The position numbers were made by a program, and so were the translations under genes. Shown one piece after another: positions 17,293 through 25,060 of a DNA stretch of 64,000 nt. Source of the stretch: an uncultured Planctomycetota bacterium (GTDB taxonomy: Bacteria > Planctomycetota > Planctomycetia > Pirellulales > Thermoguttaceae); contig CADACS010000003.1 in assembly GCA_902786505.1 (NCBI GenBank), positions 18,596 to 82,595 of the forward strand, in the 5' to 3' direction. Position 1 is the first letter of the stretch, and each line of letters opens with the position of its first letter. The notes below the pieces were generated by a model. The model ran no database searches, was not told the DNA's origin, and worked only from the letters and a program-made list of their open reading frames with translations.

Positions 17293-18252
17293 ATGAAAAA
17301 ATACATGCTTCTAAGAATAGCTCTGTTCGTTCTGGCTTCCGTACTCCTTGGATTTGGCGTCTTTGACCGCATGAAGATATCCAAGGTCTTATATACGGAA
17401 TCCTCGTATTTGCATGATCAGAGATTTGTTTGGGAAATGGACGTGATTTGGCGTTCCCGAGGAACGACGTCTCGACTTGGATTGTTCCCAGGCGCGATCG
17501 AAGCGCAGTACTCATTACCCCCGTTTCTCCGCAGTAGCAAGTATGCCCTTTCTGTGGCGAAAGCAGATGTAGAGCTGGCGCGGCTTGGCGCAAATTTACA
17601 TGGACGGCTCTGCTCTCTCGATCGAATGCGCCGCATCCGCAAAGCGATGCAGGAATATGAAAAAGATCACGGCGAACCTGTTCCCCTCTACTCGCGGGAC
17701 GAACAAGGGAATCCTCTGCTTTCCTGGCGCGTTTTGCTTTTGCCGTATCTGGCGGAAATGAATACGGACGCTTCGCGCGTTCCTTACGACCAGATTAGAC
17801 TTGACGAACCTTGGTACAGCGAATGGAACAGCCAGTTTCGGAACCGCGTTCCCGAGGTATATCGAGGCGGTCGCCCGAGCGGCGCTGCGACAGGTTTCTC
17901 GCTCCTTATACCTGAAGATTCGGATCATTCCTCTTGGTTAATAGAACGAAACGATTTCGTTGAATGGATGAATCCAATGGGGGACGTCTCCGTCGACGAA
18001 ATACTCGATTCCAGTTTTCTCGCCAAGGCGCGTATAACCCCCGGGCGTCCCCTCTTTAAACAGGAGAGATATATCCAAAGCGTCGCGGAAGCGATAATAT
18101 ACGAGGATAACTTTGAATCACTCCGAGATATAGAAAATTTTCCAGAAGACAAAACGTTTTGGCTCACGACTCCGACGCGCGAGTACTGCGTTTCGCCGGA
18201 TTGCGACGGACAGAAGATTATAGAGGCGCTCTTCCAGAACCCTGTTGAATAA
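17293..18252 (+). CDS. DUF1559-like membrane-anchored protein, second copy
   Basis: This 319-residue paralogue of the preceding gene has an N-terminal membrane segment (LLRIALFVLASVLLGFGVF) and the same signature in the middle: DEQGNPLLSWRVLLLPYLAE followed by IRLDEPWYSEWNSQFRNRVP. The sequence before it (RLCSLDRMRRIRKAMQEYEK) matches the helical stretch of DUF1559 proteins. The remainder is poorly conserved between the two. The start follows AAAAAGGGGGCC by a few bases. Likely exported and anchored; biological role unknown. It is followed by 625 bases without a recognisable gene. Confidence 0.7.
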   Translation: MKKYMLLRIALFVLASVLLGFGVFDRMKISKVLYTESSYLHDQRFVWEMDVIWRSRGTTSRLGLFPGAIEAQYSLPPFLRSSKYALSVAKADVELARLGANLHGRLCSLDRMRRIRKAMQEYEKDHGEPVPLYSRDEQGNPLLSWRVLLLPYLAEMNTDASRVPYDQIRLDEPWYSEWNSQFRNRVPEVYRGGRPSGAATGFSLLIPEDSDHSSWLIERNDFVEWMNPMGDVSVDEILDSSFLAKARITPGRPLFKQERYIQSVAEAIIYEDNFESLRDIENFPEDKTFWLTTPTREYCVSPDCDGQKIIEALFQNPVE

Positions 18253-18666
18253 AGACGCCGTCCCAAAAGGGCGGCGCGCCTCGCGGCGCTTGATTTTAGT
18301 TCTGACTGCGGGGCGTACGCGCAGGGTCGCGCCGTTTATTTGCGGCGTGTTCAAAAGCGGTTTAACAGCGCCATGCCAAGGCGCTCGGGAGCCGTTTGCC
18401 CGAACCCCTGCGGTCAATAAATACGCGTCCTTTAAAAAAATTTTTCTGGGTTCGGCGGCGGTCGTTCTCTCTCGCAGAACAGCCGACCGTCGAAACGCCG
18501 ATTAGAAGATCTAACGGCGCAAAACATTACCAAACATTATATTACAACGATTATAAACTCATAATATCGGCCGCCGTTCTCAAATGAAAACCGCAAGTTG
18601 CGCTCATAAAAAGGATACGGCGGGAACGAATCAATAAAAACAACGGCCGCTTTACATAATTTTTTC
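18253..18666 (+). other. Long non-coding gap upstream of the HU promoter
   Basis: No supported coding frame was found. The left part is GC-rich and folds readily: a CGCCGTCCC/GGGCGGCG hairpin at 18256-18276, the multi-hairpin element at 18303-18415, and CGGTCG-type pairing around 18451-18490. The right part, about 18500-18666, is AT-rich without clear structure. No tRNA, RNase P, tmRNA or SRP core motif was recognised. Confidence 0.5.
18303..18415 (+). ncRNA. Candidate structured RNA element (unassigned)
   Basis: A closing helix pairs GACTGCGGGG (18304-18313) with CCCCTGCGGTC (18405-18415): ten pairs, one of them a wobble, plus a single bulge. Inside lie two hairpins, CGCCG/CGGCG (18330-18347) and AGCGCC/GGCGCT (18367-18385). 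No known RNA family was recognised and the strand is uncertain. Confidence 0.3.
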
Positions 18667-18695
18667 TTGACAAGCGGAACTTCCAAGCATAGAAT
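18667..18695 (+). promoter_or_regulatory. Promoter for the HU gene
   Basis: A consensus TTGACA, a 17-base spacer and TAGAAT are preceded by an AT-rich stretch (ATAATTTTTTC). The start site near 18702 gives a long leader of about 175 bases before the HU ATG. Confidence 0.8.
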
Positions 18696-18877
18696 AGGAT
18701 TTAGAAAGTTGAGAGGCGGGTTTAAAAAAGCCGTTCAGCTTATAGTGAGGCAATATGGCGGTTTTTCCGTCCCTCTGAAAGTTGGCGATACACGCTGTCG
18801 ATCGCATTTACTGTCAAGGGTGCTCATTTAACAGGATACGCCGAACGACTGAATCGGGCGTTTCCAAGGAATCAAAC

Positions 18878-19243
18878 ATGACAAAGAAAGAAATCTCAAA
18901 GCTCGTTTACAGCGACACCGGTCTGAACCAAACCGAAGCGCAACAGGCGGTTCAATCTACCTTTGCGTCCCTTACCAAGCTTTTGCTGAAGTACGGCCGC
19001 GTTGAATTGCGCGGATTCGGCGTTTTCGAAATCAAGACGCGCGCCGAACGCAAAGCGCGTAATCCGCGGACCGGCGAAGAAGTCCAAGTTGCGGAACACG
19101 AAACCGTCGTCTTCAAGCCCAGCAAGCTCATTAAGAACAGTCTGGAAGCGAAACGCGCGCGCAAAGCCAAGGCTGGCGCCGCGAAGAAAGCCGGCAAAAC
19201 CGCGGCCAAAGCGGTCAAGAAGGCCTCTAAGAAAAGCCGCTGA
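18878..19243 (+). CDS. HU-family DNA-binding protein with lysine/alanine-rich tail
   Basis: Residues 1-90 are a standard HU/IHF fold: helical MTKKEISKLVYSDTGL, then VELRGFGVFEIKTRAERKAR with the beta-arm signature ARNPRTGEE and VVFKPSKLIKN. The last 30 residues are an Ala/Lys tail (KAKAGAAKKAGKTAAKAVKK), like the histone H1-like extensions seen in some planctomycete and actinobacterial HU proteins, and should add non-specific DNA binding. The ATG at 18878 follows AAGGA by 8 bases; the frame is open further upstream, but that extension is not HU-like. It has its own consensus promoter and a strong terminator, so it is a single-gene unit. It binds and bends DNA in the nucleoid. Confidence 0.9.
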   Translation: MTKKEISKLVYSDTGLNQTEAQQAVQSTFASLTKLLLKYGRVELRGFGVFEIKTRAERKARNPRTGEEVQVAEHETVVFKPSKLIKNSLEAKRARKAKAGAAKKAGKTAAKAVKKASKKSR

Positions 19244-19339
19244 TTATTCTCGGCTTGCCTGAACCTCCGACGCGCCTCAACACGGAACGGTCCTGAAACC
19301 GCGCCGCGTATGGGGAGACGTCGCGCTTGAAAACAGAGA

Positions 19340-19379
19340 AACGCGCTTCGTTCGGCCCTCCGACGAAGCGCGTTTTTTG
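19340..19379 (+). terminator. Strong intrinsic terminator after the HU gene
   Basis: AACGCGCTTCGT pairs perfectly with ACGAAGCGCGTT (12 bp, extended by CGG/CCG past one bulge) and is followed by TTTT and a further T-rich run. Confidence 0.9.
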
Positions 19380-19419
19380 TTTTTTCACCGGAACCAAGCG
19401 AACGCGGACGTCAAAAACG

Positions 19420-19458
19420 AAAAACGCGCGCCGCTAAAACTAAAAGATAAACGGCGCG
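19420..19458 (-). terminator. Terminator of the apbE transcription unit
   Basis: On the minus strand CGCGCCG and CGGCGCG pair across an 18-base AT-rich loop and are followed by CGTTTTT. It lies about 40 bases after the apbE stop and faces the HU terminator. Confidence 0.6.
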
Positions 19459-19498
19459 GCCGCTCTAACCTTTCTCTTGCGCGGCCCTTGAATCTCTC

Positions 19499-20689
19499 TT
19501 ACGCGTTCTCAACGGCGCGGAATACGTCGGGACCGAGATTAAACGTAACGACTTCGTATCCCGGCGCGGCGTCGCGTTCGAGGACCAAGAGAGCGCCGAC
19601 GTCCAACCGGCGCGCGCAGAACGCTTCGCTCTTTTCGGGGCCCAGCACAAAGAACGCCGTCGAAAGCGCGTCCGCTTCCGTCGCCGTCGGCGCAAGTACG
19701 GTCGTCGAGAGAACGCCGAGCGTCGGATAGCCCGTCCGGGGATCGACGATGTGCGAATAGCGCTTGCCGCCCGCGCGAAAGAACTGATACGTCGAGCCAG
19801 ACGTCGCCAGCGCGCGGTCGCGAAGCCACAGTGTGCCGAGTCTTCTTTCAGGATAGAGCGGATGGGCGATTCCAACCGTCCACCCGGTCGGTTCGAATCG
19901 AAGCCGTTCCGCGGCAAGCAGCGCGCCGTCGGGCTTAAGCGCGTCCGGAAGTATCGCGTCGAGCGTCTCTTCCGAAGAATCGCGGCGTCTGCGCAGACCG
20001 CTCTCTTCGTCAATCTCGGGCTCTTTGTCGTCCCGCGTCCCCGCGCTTAGCTCCGCGAGAACGTCAGGGGCGTAGTCGCCGGCCCTGCCCCCGCGCGCGA
20101 CGACGCCGCTCTTGCCCCCCTGAATCAGAAAGTCAAAAACGCCGCGTTCTTCCAGTTTCGCGGACGCCGCGTCGAGCGCTATTCCCTTGCCGATCGCGCC
20201 GAAATTCAGTTCGACCCCTTCTCGCTCAAAGGCGACCGTACGCGCCGCGTCGTCGAATCGCAATCTGTTCTGGCCCGAAAGCGCGAGCGCGCGCCGCAGC
20301 TTGTCCTCAGGGGGAAACTCGCCGTCCCGGTCGGCAAAGCCCCAAGCGCGCCAAAGGGGCGCGGCGGCGACGTCAAACGCGCCCTCCGTCTCTTTTCCGA
20401 GCCGAACCGAGGTCTGGAGCCAGTTCCACAGCTCTTCGTCGACGCGCACGGGCGTTTCCGCGGCCAGTAAATTCACGCGGCTCACGGCCGACGTCGGCCG
20501 AAAGACCGAGAGCGCGTCTTCGATCCGATCGACTTCGTCGAGCGCGTCGAGCGCCGCGTCCGCGCCGTCCTCGTCCGCCGACTCGTTGAGCGCGACTTCA
20601 AAATCGGACGCCATCGCTTCGCGCCGATAGACGGTCAGGGGGCCGGGCTGGGGCGCGTACTCTTCCCAGGAATTGCGTTCGTCGGTCAT
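19499..20689 (-). CDS. apbE: ApbE-type FAD:protein FMN transferase
   Basis: ApbE attaches FMN covalently to a Thr or Ser of target flavoproteins such as NqrB/C or RnfD/G. The family signatures are present: an N-terminal REAMASDFEVAL (compare MGT-F), FGAIGKGIALDAA with GGKSGVVARGG, and near the C-terminus YSHIVDPRTGYPTLGVLSTT followed by TEADALSTAFFVLG, which bears the metal-binding Asp. At 396 residues it is somewhat long because of an acidic insertion in the middle (around residues 200-230). No lipoprotein or Sec signal is seen, so this copy may act in the cytoplasm, unlike most ApbE. Its ATG overlaps the ispF stop (ATGA). No obvious target flavoprotein is nearby. Confidence 0.9.
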   Translation of the reverse strand: MTDERNSWEEYAPQPGPLTVYRREAMASDFEVALNESADEDGADAALDALDEVDRIEDALSVFRPTSAVSRVNLLAAETPVRVDEELWNWLQTSVRLGKETEGAFDVAAAPLWRAWGFADRDGEFPPEDKLRRALALSGQNRLRFDDAARTVAFEREGVELNFGAIGKGIALDAASAKLEERGVFDFLIQGGKSGVVARGGRAGDYAPDVLAELSAGTRDDKEPEIDEESGLRRRRDSSEETLDAILPDALKPDGALLAAERLRFEPTGWTVGIAHPLYPERRLGTLWLRDRALATSGSTYQFFRAGGKRYSHIVDPRTGYPTLGVLSTTVLAPTATEADALSTAFFVLGPEKSEAFCARRLDVGALLVLERDAAPGYEVVTFNLGPDVFRAVENA

Positions 20690-21192
20690 TGCGCCTGTTC
20701 CTTCGCTCCTTCTTTCCCGACGGGCTCTAAAAGTACGACGGCGCGCGCCTCGATCGCCTCCATGCGCCCGACCGGTCCGACCTTCTCGCCCGTCTTCGCT
20801 TTGACGTTGACCTGATCCGGTCTCACGCCGAGAATCGCGGCGATGCGATCGCGCATCCGCGTTTTAAGCGCGCCTAATTTCGGACGTTCCGCGCAGACGA
20901 CGCAGTCGAGATTCGAAACGCGCCAGCCCGCCTGCTCGACCGCCTCGTTGCACAGCGCGAGAATCTCCGCGGAATCGCGCCCGCGGTTCTCTTCCGCCGT
21001 ATCGGGAAAACGGTCGCCGATATCCCCCAGCGCGGCGGCGCCCAACAGGGCGTCGGCTATCGCGTGAAGGAGGACGTCCGCGTCCGAATGGCCTAAGAGC
21101 GCGTGCGAGAAAGGAATCGTTACGCCGCCAAGCCGCAGCGAAGAGCCTTCGGTAAATCGGTGAAGGTCGCAGCCGTAACCAACTCGATACAT
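20686..21192 (-). CDS. ispF: 2-C-methyl-D-erythritol 2,4-cyclodiphosphate synthase
   Basis: IspF cyclises CDP-ME 2-phosphate in the non-mevalonate isoprenoid pathway. The 168-residue protein shows all signatures: GYGCDLHRF with the zinc-binding Asp9 and His11, LLGHSDADVLLHAIADALLG with the third zinc His, GDIGDRFPD, and the late AKTGEKVGPVGRMEAIEARA. Length and domain content are standard. It overlaps apbE by 4 bases and is preceded, 57 bases upstream, by a BASS transporter gene on the same strand. No other isoprenoid gene is in the window. The enzyme is cytoplasmic and trimeric in known relatives. Confidence 0.96.
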   Translation of the reverse strand: MYRVGYGCDLHRFTEGSSLRLGGVTIPFSHALLGHSDADVLLHAIADALLGAAALGDIGDRFPDTAEENRGRDSAEILALCNEAVEQAGWRVSNLDCVVCAERPKLGALKTRMRDRIAAILGVRPDQVNVKAKTGEKVGPVGRMEAIEARAVVLLEPVGKEGAKEQAQ

Positions 21193-21249
21193 AATTCGCC
21201 CTTTCCTATGTCGACCTCCGCGCGCGACGCGGCGGAAATCTGCTTTTTC

Positions 21250-22173
21250 TCACGCGGCGCGCTCTTCGGCGGCGCGGTCGGCGCGCGCCTGCCAGGCAAG
21301 CTGCGCCGCGTTCCATAAGTTATGCCATAAAACGTATAACGTCGGACCGAGCGCGGCAAGCGGCCCGGCGTAAAGCGTCGCGAACGCGATCATGACGGCC
21401 GTGTTCTTCTGACCGAGCGTCTGGCTCGATTCCGGACGGTATTTCTTCTCGCCGACCAGGTAGCCGGCGGTAAAGTTAAAAACGCACGCGAGTAAGGAAA
21501 TCGCGCCGACGCTCAACAGGATTTGCGGCCCGACTCCGTTGGCCGGATCGCGAATGAACGCCGAAGCGCGGCACGCGATTACCGTAACCATAAAGACCCA
21601 CGCGGCAAAAGTAACGTTCTTAAACCGCTTAGGCCACGCCGCGGCGCTCGGCGCGGCGGCGCGCCATACGCGCGCGAGCGCTATCGGAACGACCATCGTC
21701 AGGGCGACGCTGCGCGCGACGTCCAAGACGTCCGAAAGGAATCCCTCGTTCGTCGACGCGCCTTCAAGAGCCCACGGCAGGAGAAGCGGAAGCGTCAGCA
21801 TAACGACGAACGTCGTCAGCATGAGCCCTGCGGCGATATATTCGACCTCGCGTTTCAAAAAGCTCGCGATCGCGGGCGCGGCGGTCGCCGTCGGAGCCAT
21901 GCCCGTAAAGAACGCCGCCAGCGCAAGTTCGTGATCCCCGCTCAGCGCCGCGACCAGCTTATAGCCCAAGACGCCGGCAAGCAGGTTCAAAACGACGATC
22001 GCGACATGGCTCGCGCGTATCCTGATTTTATGGAAATTCAGTCCCAGGAACGTCATGAACAGCATGAACCCCACCGTCCAGGGAATAATCCACTTGAGCG
22101 CGGCGCCCTGCGGAAAAAACCAGCCTACGACAAAGGCTCCTATCAACGAAAGGGGGCGAATCATCGCCGACAT
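21250..22173 (-). CDS. BASS-family sodium-dependent transporter
   Basis: An integral membrane protein of 307 residues with nine or ten hydrophobic helices. The family core is clear: LALAAFFTGMAPTATAAPAI matches the crossover-helix motif of bile acid:sodium symporter (BASS) proteins, followed by FLKREVEYIAAGLMLTTFVV, and NTAVMIAFATLYAGPLAALG near the end. BASS proteins carry organic anions (bile acids, pyruvate, pantoate) with sodium; the substrate cannot be told here. I chose the ATG at 22173, preceded by GAGG at 7 bases, over the TTG two codons upstream. It lies 48 bases downstream of the priA stop and 57 bases before ispF, in a same-strand run. Confidence 0.8.
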   Translation of the reverse strand: MSAMIRPLSLIGAFVVGWFFPQGAALKWIIPWTVGFMLFMTFLGLNFHKIRIRASHVAIVVLNLLAGVLGYKLVAALSGDHELALAAFFTGMAPTATAAPAIASFLKREVEYIAAGLMLTTFVVMLTLPLLLPWALEGASTNEGFLSDVLDVARSVALTMVVPIALARVWRAAAPSAAAWPKRFKNVTFAAWVFMVTVIACRASAFIRDPANGVGPQILLSVGAISLLACVFNFTAGYLVGEKKYRPESSQTLGQKNTAVMIAFATLYAGPLAALGPTLYVLWHNLWNAAQLAWQARADRAAEERAA

Positions 22174-22221
22174 TGGCAAACCTCGGCTTTCTCAATCGAA
22201 ACGCGGTCTTAACGTTTGACT

Positions 22222-24819
22222 TCAAAGAGAATCAAGCGGATCGACGTCGACTATCCACTGCACGTCCCGCGGCGTCTTCAGCTTCGCGGCGCACACGCGC
22301 TCGGCGGCCTCGCGCAGCAAGTCTCCGGGCGCGCCGAGCGCCTGGAGATGAAATCGGTAGTTCCCGCGCAGTTTCGCGAACGGGGCGGGAGCGGGCCCTA
22401 AAATTTTCGCGGCGAGCGGCGGTCTTGGCCGCTGAACGGCCTGCGGGGAAATAAACGTTCGCCCTGCGGCGTCGCGGAACATTTCGTTCCCGGCGGGCGG
22501 CGGGGGCGGCGCGCTCGGATTGAACCCGCGTTCTAAATTGACGGCGCGAATCGCTCCGCGCAGCTCTTCGGCGAGACGCTTGGCAAATTCGTCGGCGTCT
22601 TGCTCGCTCGGACTGCGCACAATAAACCGAATCGCCGACATAAACGGCGGAAAGCCCGTCATGCGGCGCAGTTTCAGCTCGCTTTCCGCGAATTCTTCGT
22701 ATTCGCCGCGAGAGGCCGCGACGATCGCCGGATGATCCGGCTGATACGTCTGAACGACCACCTTGCCCTCTTTGTCGCCCCGGCCCGCCCGGCCGGACGC
22801 CTGCAGGATGAGATCGAACGTCCGTTCCGAAGCGCGGAAATCCGGGAGATGAAGCGCCACGTCCGCGTTGATAATCCCGACGAGCACGACGTTGGGAAAG
22901 TCGAGTCCTTTGGCGATCATCTGCGTGCCGAGGAGAACGCGGTACTCCCCGCGGCGAAAAGCCGAAAGGAACTTCTCGTGCGCGTCTTTCGCCTGCGTCG
23001 TGTCGGAATCCATACGCAGAAGGGGAACGTTCGGAAAACGCGTCGCGAATTCCTGCTCTAACTTTTGGGTCCCGAAACCGCCGTATTTAATCGCGTTCGC
23101 GCCGCAATAGGGACATGTTTTCGGCGCGGGAATCTGATAGTCGCAGTAGTGGCAAATCGCTATCTGCTGCGTAATGTGGTGCGTCAGCGCGACGTCGCAG
23201 TCGGGGCATTTGAGCGTCTCGCCGCACGAGGGACATTGAATATGCGTCGAATAGCCGCGGCGATTGAGCAGCAGCACGACCTGATTGGTCGGATCGGCGT
23301 CGAGCGCGGCCTCGATATCGCGGCACAGACGCTGGCAGAGCGCGCCGACGGAGAATCCGGACGCCGTTTTCGTTCGCATATCGACGACGTAAACGGGCGG
23401 CATGGGCAAATTGCGAACGCGGCGGCTGAGCGTAAGGAGCCGGTAATTATTCAGTTGGACGTTGCGCCAGCTTTCAAGAGAGGGCGTCGCGGATCCTAAA
23501 ACGAGGGGCGCGTTCTCGCGCTGGGCGCGCCAGCGCGCGACGACCCGCGCGTGATACCGCGGAACGACGTCCTGCTTGAACGACGTCTCGTGCTCTTCGT
23601 CGATTACGATGAGGCCAAGCCGCGGCGTCGGGGCAAAGATCGCGCTGCGCGCGCCCACGACGACCTTTGCTTTTCCGGTCGCAATCTTCTCCCATTCGGC
23701 TTTCCGTTCAAGATCGGTGAGCCGGCTGTGCAGTACGGCGACCGCGCCGAGCCGCGCGCGGAAACGCTGGACCGTCTGCGGCGTAAGGCTGATTTCCGGA
23801 ACGAGAACGATCGCCTGCTTGCCGTACGAAACGACCTCTTCTATCGCGCGGATATAGACTTCCGTCTTTCCGCTGCCGGTCGCGCCGCGCAAAAGGAAGG
23901 TCGGCGCCTCTTCGTTGCGGAGCGCGCCGAGAATCGCGTCGAGCGCCGACTGCTGTTCGTCGTTGAGAACGTGCGGCTTGCCCGGCTCGACGTGTTTTTC
24001 CGCTTCGATAAGTTCCGTATAGAAATCGCTTACGCGGCGAACGCGGCGCAATTTAAGAATCCCCAGATTTTTGAGCGCGGTTATCGGCGCGATCGAACAT
24101 TTGGCGATTCGCGCAAGTTCCGACGCGGTCGGAGGTTCGTCCAGTTTGCGCAGCTCGTCGAGAACGAAACGCTGCTTCGGCGTGAGGAGGTCGTACTGGC
24201 TTTTGTTCTTAACAGAATCGACGCGCGCGAGCAGCTTGTCGGCGTTGGGCGCAAGCTCATAGACGGTCGTGAGCCGCGTCCCGATCGAATCGCGCACGCC
24301 GACCGGAACGATTCCGTCGAGCGTCGCGCCGATCGGAGAAAGATATCGCTTCGCGAGCCAAAGCCCGAGTTCAAGCAGTTTAGGCGAGAGAACAGGCTTG
24401 CGGTCGACGGCGTCGGTAAGCTCTTTAAGTTTAAAGATTTTCTTCGTTTGCGGCGGTTCCGGTTCCGGTTCGGGCGCCGGGACGTCCGCTTCGGCAAAGA
24501 GAGGCGTGGCCGACTGGGACTTAGCCGGCGCGCGTTTCGCCGGTTTCGCAGGCGCGGCGTCCTGCGCGAATTCGCTCGCGTCGCGCTGGACGACCTCGAC
24601 GCAATACGCGGTTACAGAACGGTTTCGAACGCCAAGGGGCGCCAAAACGCGCACGCCCGGAACGACCGCGTCCGCGAGCCGGTCCGGAATCTTATAGTCG
24701 AAAACGCCGTCCGGACCGTCGACAAACGCCACTTTCGCAACGTTTATCTCACGTTTCGGATCGTACGTTTCCCACGCGGGAAAGGACGCGTCAAAGAAGG
24801 AATGGCCGGAACCTGTCAT
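22222..24819 (-). CDS. priA: Primosomal replication-restart helicase PriA
   Basis: PriA reloads the replisome at stalled forks. The 865-residue protein has an N-terminal fork-binding domain, then superfamily 2 helicase motifs: GATGSGKTEVYIR (Walker A), DEEHETSFKQ (DEAH-like) and GRAGRGDKEGKVVVQTYQ (motif VI). Between them is the zinc-binding region with eight Cys: CPSCGETLKCPDCD, CHYCDYQ and CPYCGA. Length is above the roughly 730 of E. coli PriA, mainly through a Pro/Ala/Glu linker near residues 100-130 and a Pro-rich insertion near residue 775. Its ATG overlaps the TGA of a 57-codon upstream gene (ATGA), which indicates translational coupling. Confidence 0.95.
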   Translation of the reverse strand: MTGSGHSFFDASFPAWETYDPKREINVAKVAFVDGPDGVFDYKIPDRLADAVVPGVRVLAPLGVRNRSVTAYCVEVVQRDASEFAQDAAPAKPAKRAPAKSQSATPLFAEADVPAPEPEPEPPQTKKIFKLKELTDAVDRKPVLSPKLLELGLWLAKRYLSPIGATLDGIVPVGVRDSIGTRLTTVYELAPNADKLLARVDSVKNKSQYDLLTPKQRFVLDELRKLDEPPTASELARIAKCSIAPITALKNLGILKLRRVRRVSDFYTELIEAEKHVEPGKPHVLNDEQQSALDAILGALRNEEAPTFLLRGATGSGKTEVYIRAIEEVVSYGKQAIVLVPEISLTPQTVQRFRARLGAVAVLHSRLTDLERKAEWEKIATGKAKVVVGARSAIFAPTPRLGLIVIDEEHETSFKQDVVPRYHARVVARWRAQRENAPLVLGSATPSLESWRNVQLNNYRLLTLSRRVRNLPMPPVYVVDMRTKTASGFSVGALCQRLCRDIEAALDADPTNQVVLLLNRRGYSTHIQCPSCGETLKCPDCDVALTHHITQQIAICHYCDYQIPAPKTCPYCGANAIKYGGFGTQKLEQEFATRFPNVPLLRMDSDTTQAKDAHEKFLSAFRRGEYRVLLGTQMIAKGLDFPNVVLVGIINADVALHLPDFRASERTFDLILQASGRAGRGDKEGKVVVQTYQPDHPAIVAASRGEYEEFAESELKLRRMTGFPPFMSAIRFIVRSPSEQDADEFAKRLAEELRGAIRAVNLERGFNPSAPPPPPAGNEMFRDAAGRTFISPQAVQRPRPPLAAKILGPAPAPFAKLRGNYRFHLQALGAPGDLLREAAERVCAAKLKTPRDVQWIVDVDPLDSL

Positions 24820-24989
24820 TTGTCAATCGCCGTCCCTTTCTTCAAAAAGTTGGAGTCCGAGCACGAGAGGAGGAGCTGCAGCAGATCTTGAACGGGCGCG
24901 GCGCGCAATTCTTCGGAAACTGTTTTTCTAACGCCGTTTCGGAAGAGTTTGAACTCTAAAAGACCGAGAATCCGCTCGTATTCGTTCAT
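24816..24989 (-). CDS. Small protein of 57 residues coupled to priA
   Basis: A short frame runs from an ATG at 24989 to a TGA that overlaps the priA start as ATGA. The product begins MNEYERILGLLEFKLFRNGV and ends FLKKGTAID(K). It is predicted to be helical, with an amphipathic first half (LLEFKLF) and a leucine run (QDLLQLLL). GGGAGAG lies 4 bases before the ATG, a good ribosome site. The tight coupling, ribosome site and codon use support a real gene, although no family was recognised. It might regulate or partner PriA, or simply couple its translation. Confidence 0.65.
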   Translation of the reverse strand: MNEYERILGLLEFKLFRNGVRKTVSEELRAAPVQDLLQLLLSCSDSNFLKKGTAIDK

Positions 24990-25032
24990 AAAACTCTCCC
25001 GCGTCGGCGCGGGGCCCGGTCAAAGGGCGCTC

Positions 25033-25057
25033 GCGCCGATAATATCCCTATCGGCGC
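25033..25057 (-). other. Stem-loop between comM and the small priA-coupled gene
   Basis: GCGCCGATA and TATCGGCGC form a perfect 9-bp stem with a 7-base loop, 3 bases after the comM stop on the minus strand. There is no U-run, so it may be a processing or stability element within the transcript. Confidence 0.5.
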
Positions 25058-25060
25058 GCG

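Noticed and set aside
18253..18420. 6S, SRP, tmRNA or RNase P RNA in the gap before the HU gene
   Set aside because: None of the conserved core sequences of these RNAs was found; kept only as an unassigned structured element.
19885..19905. GGTTCGAATC resembling a tRNA T-loop
   Set aside because: It lies within apbE coding sequence and no cloverleaf with acceptor stem can be drawn around it.
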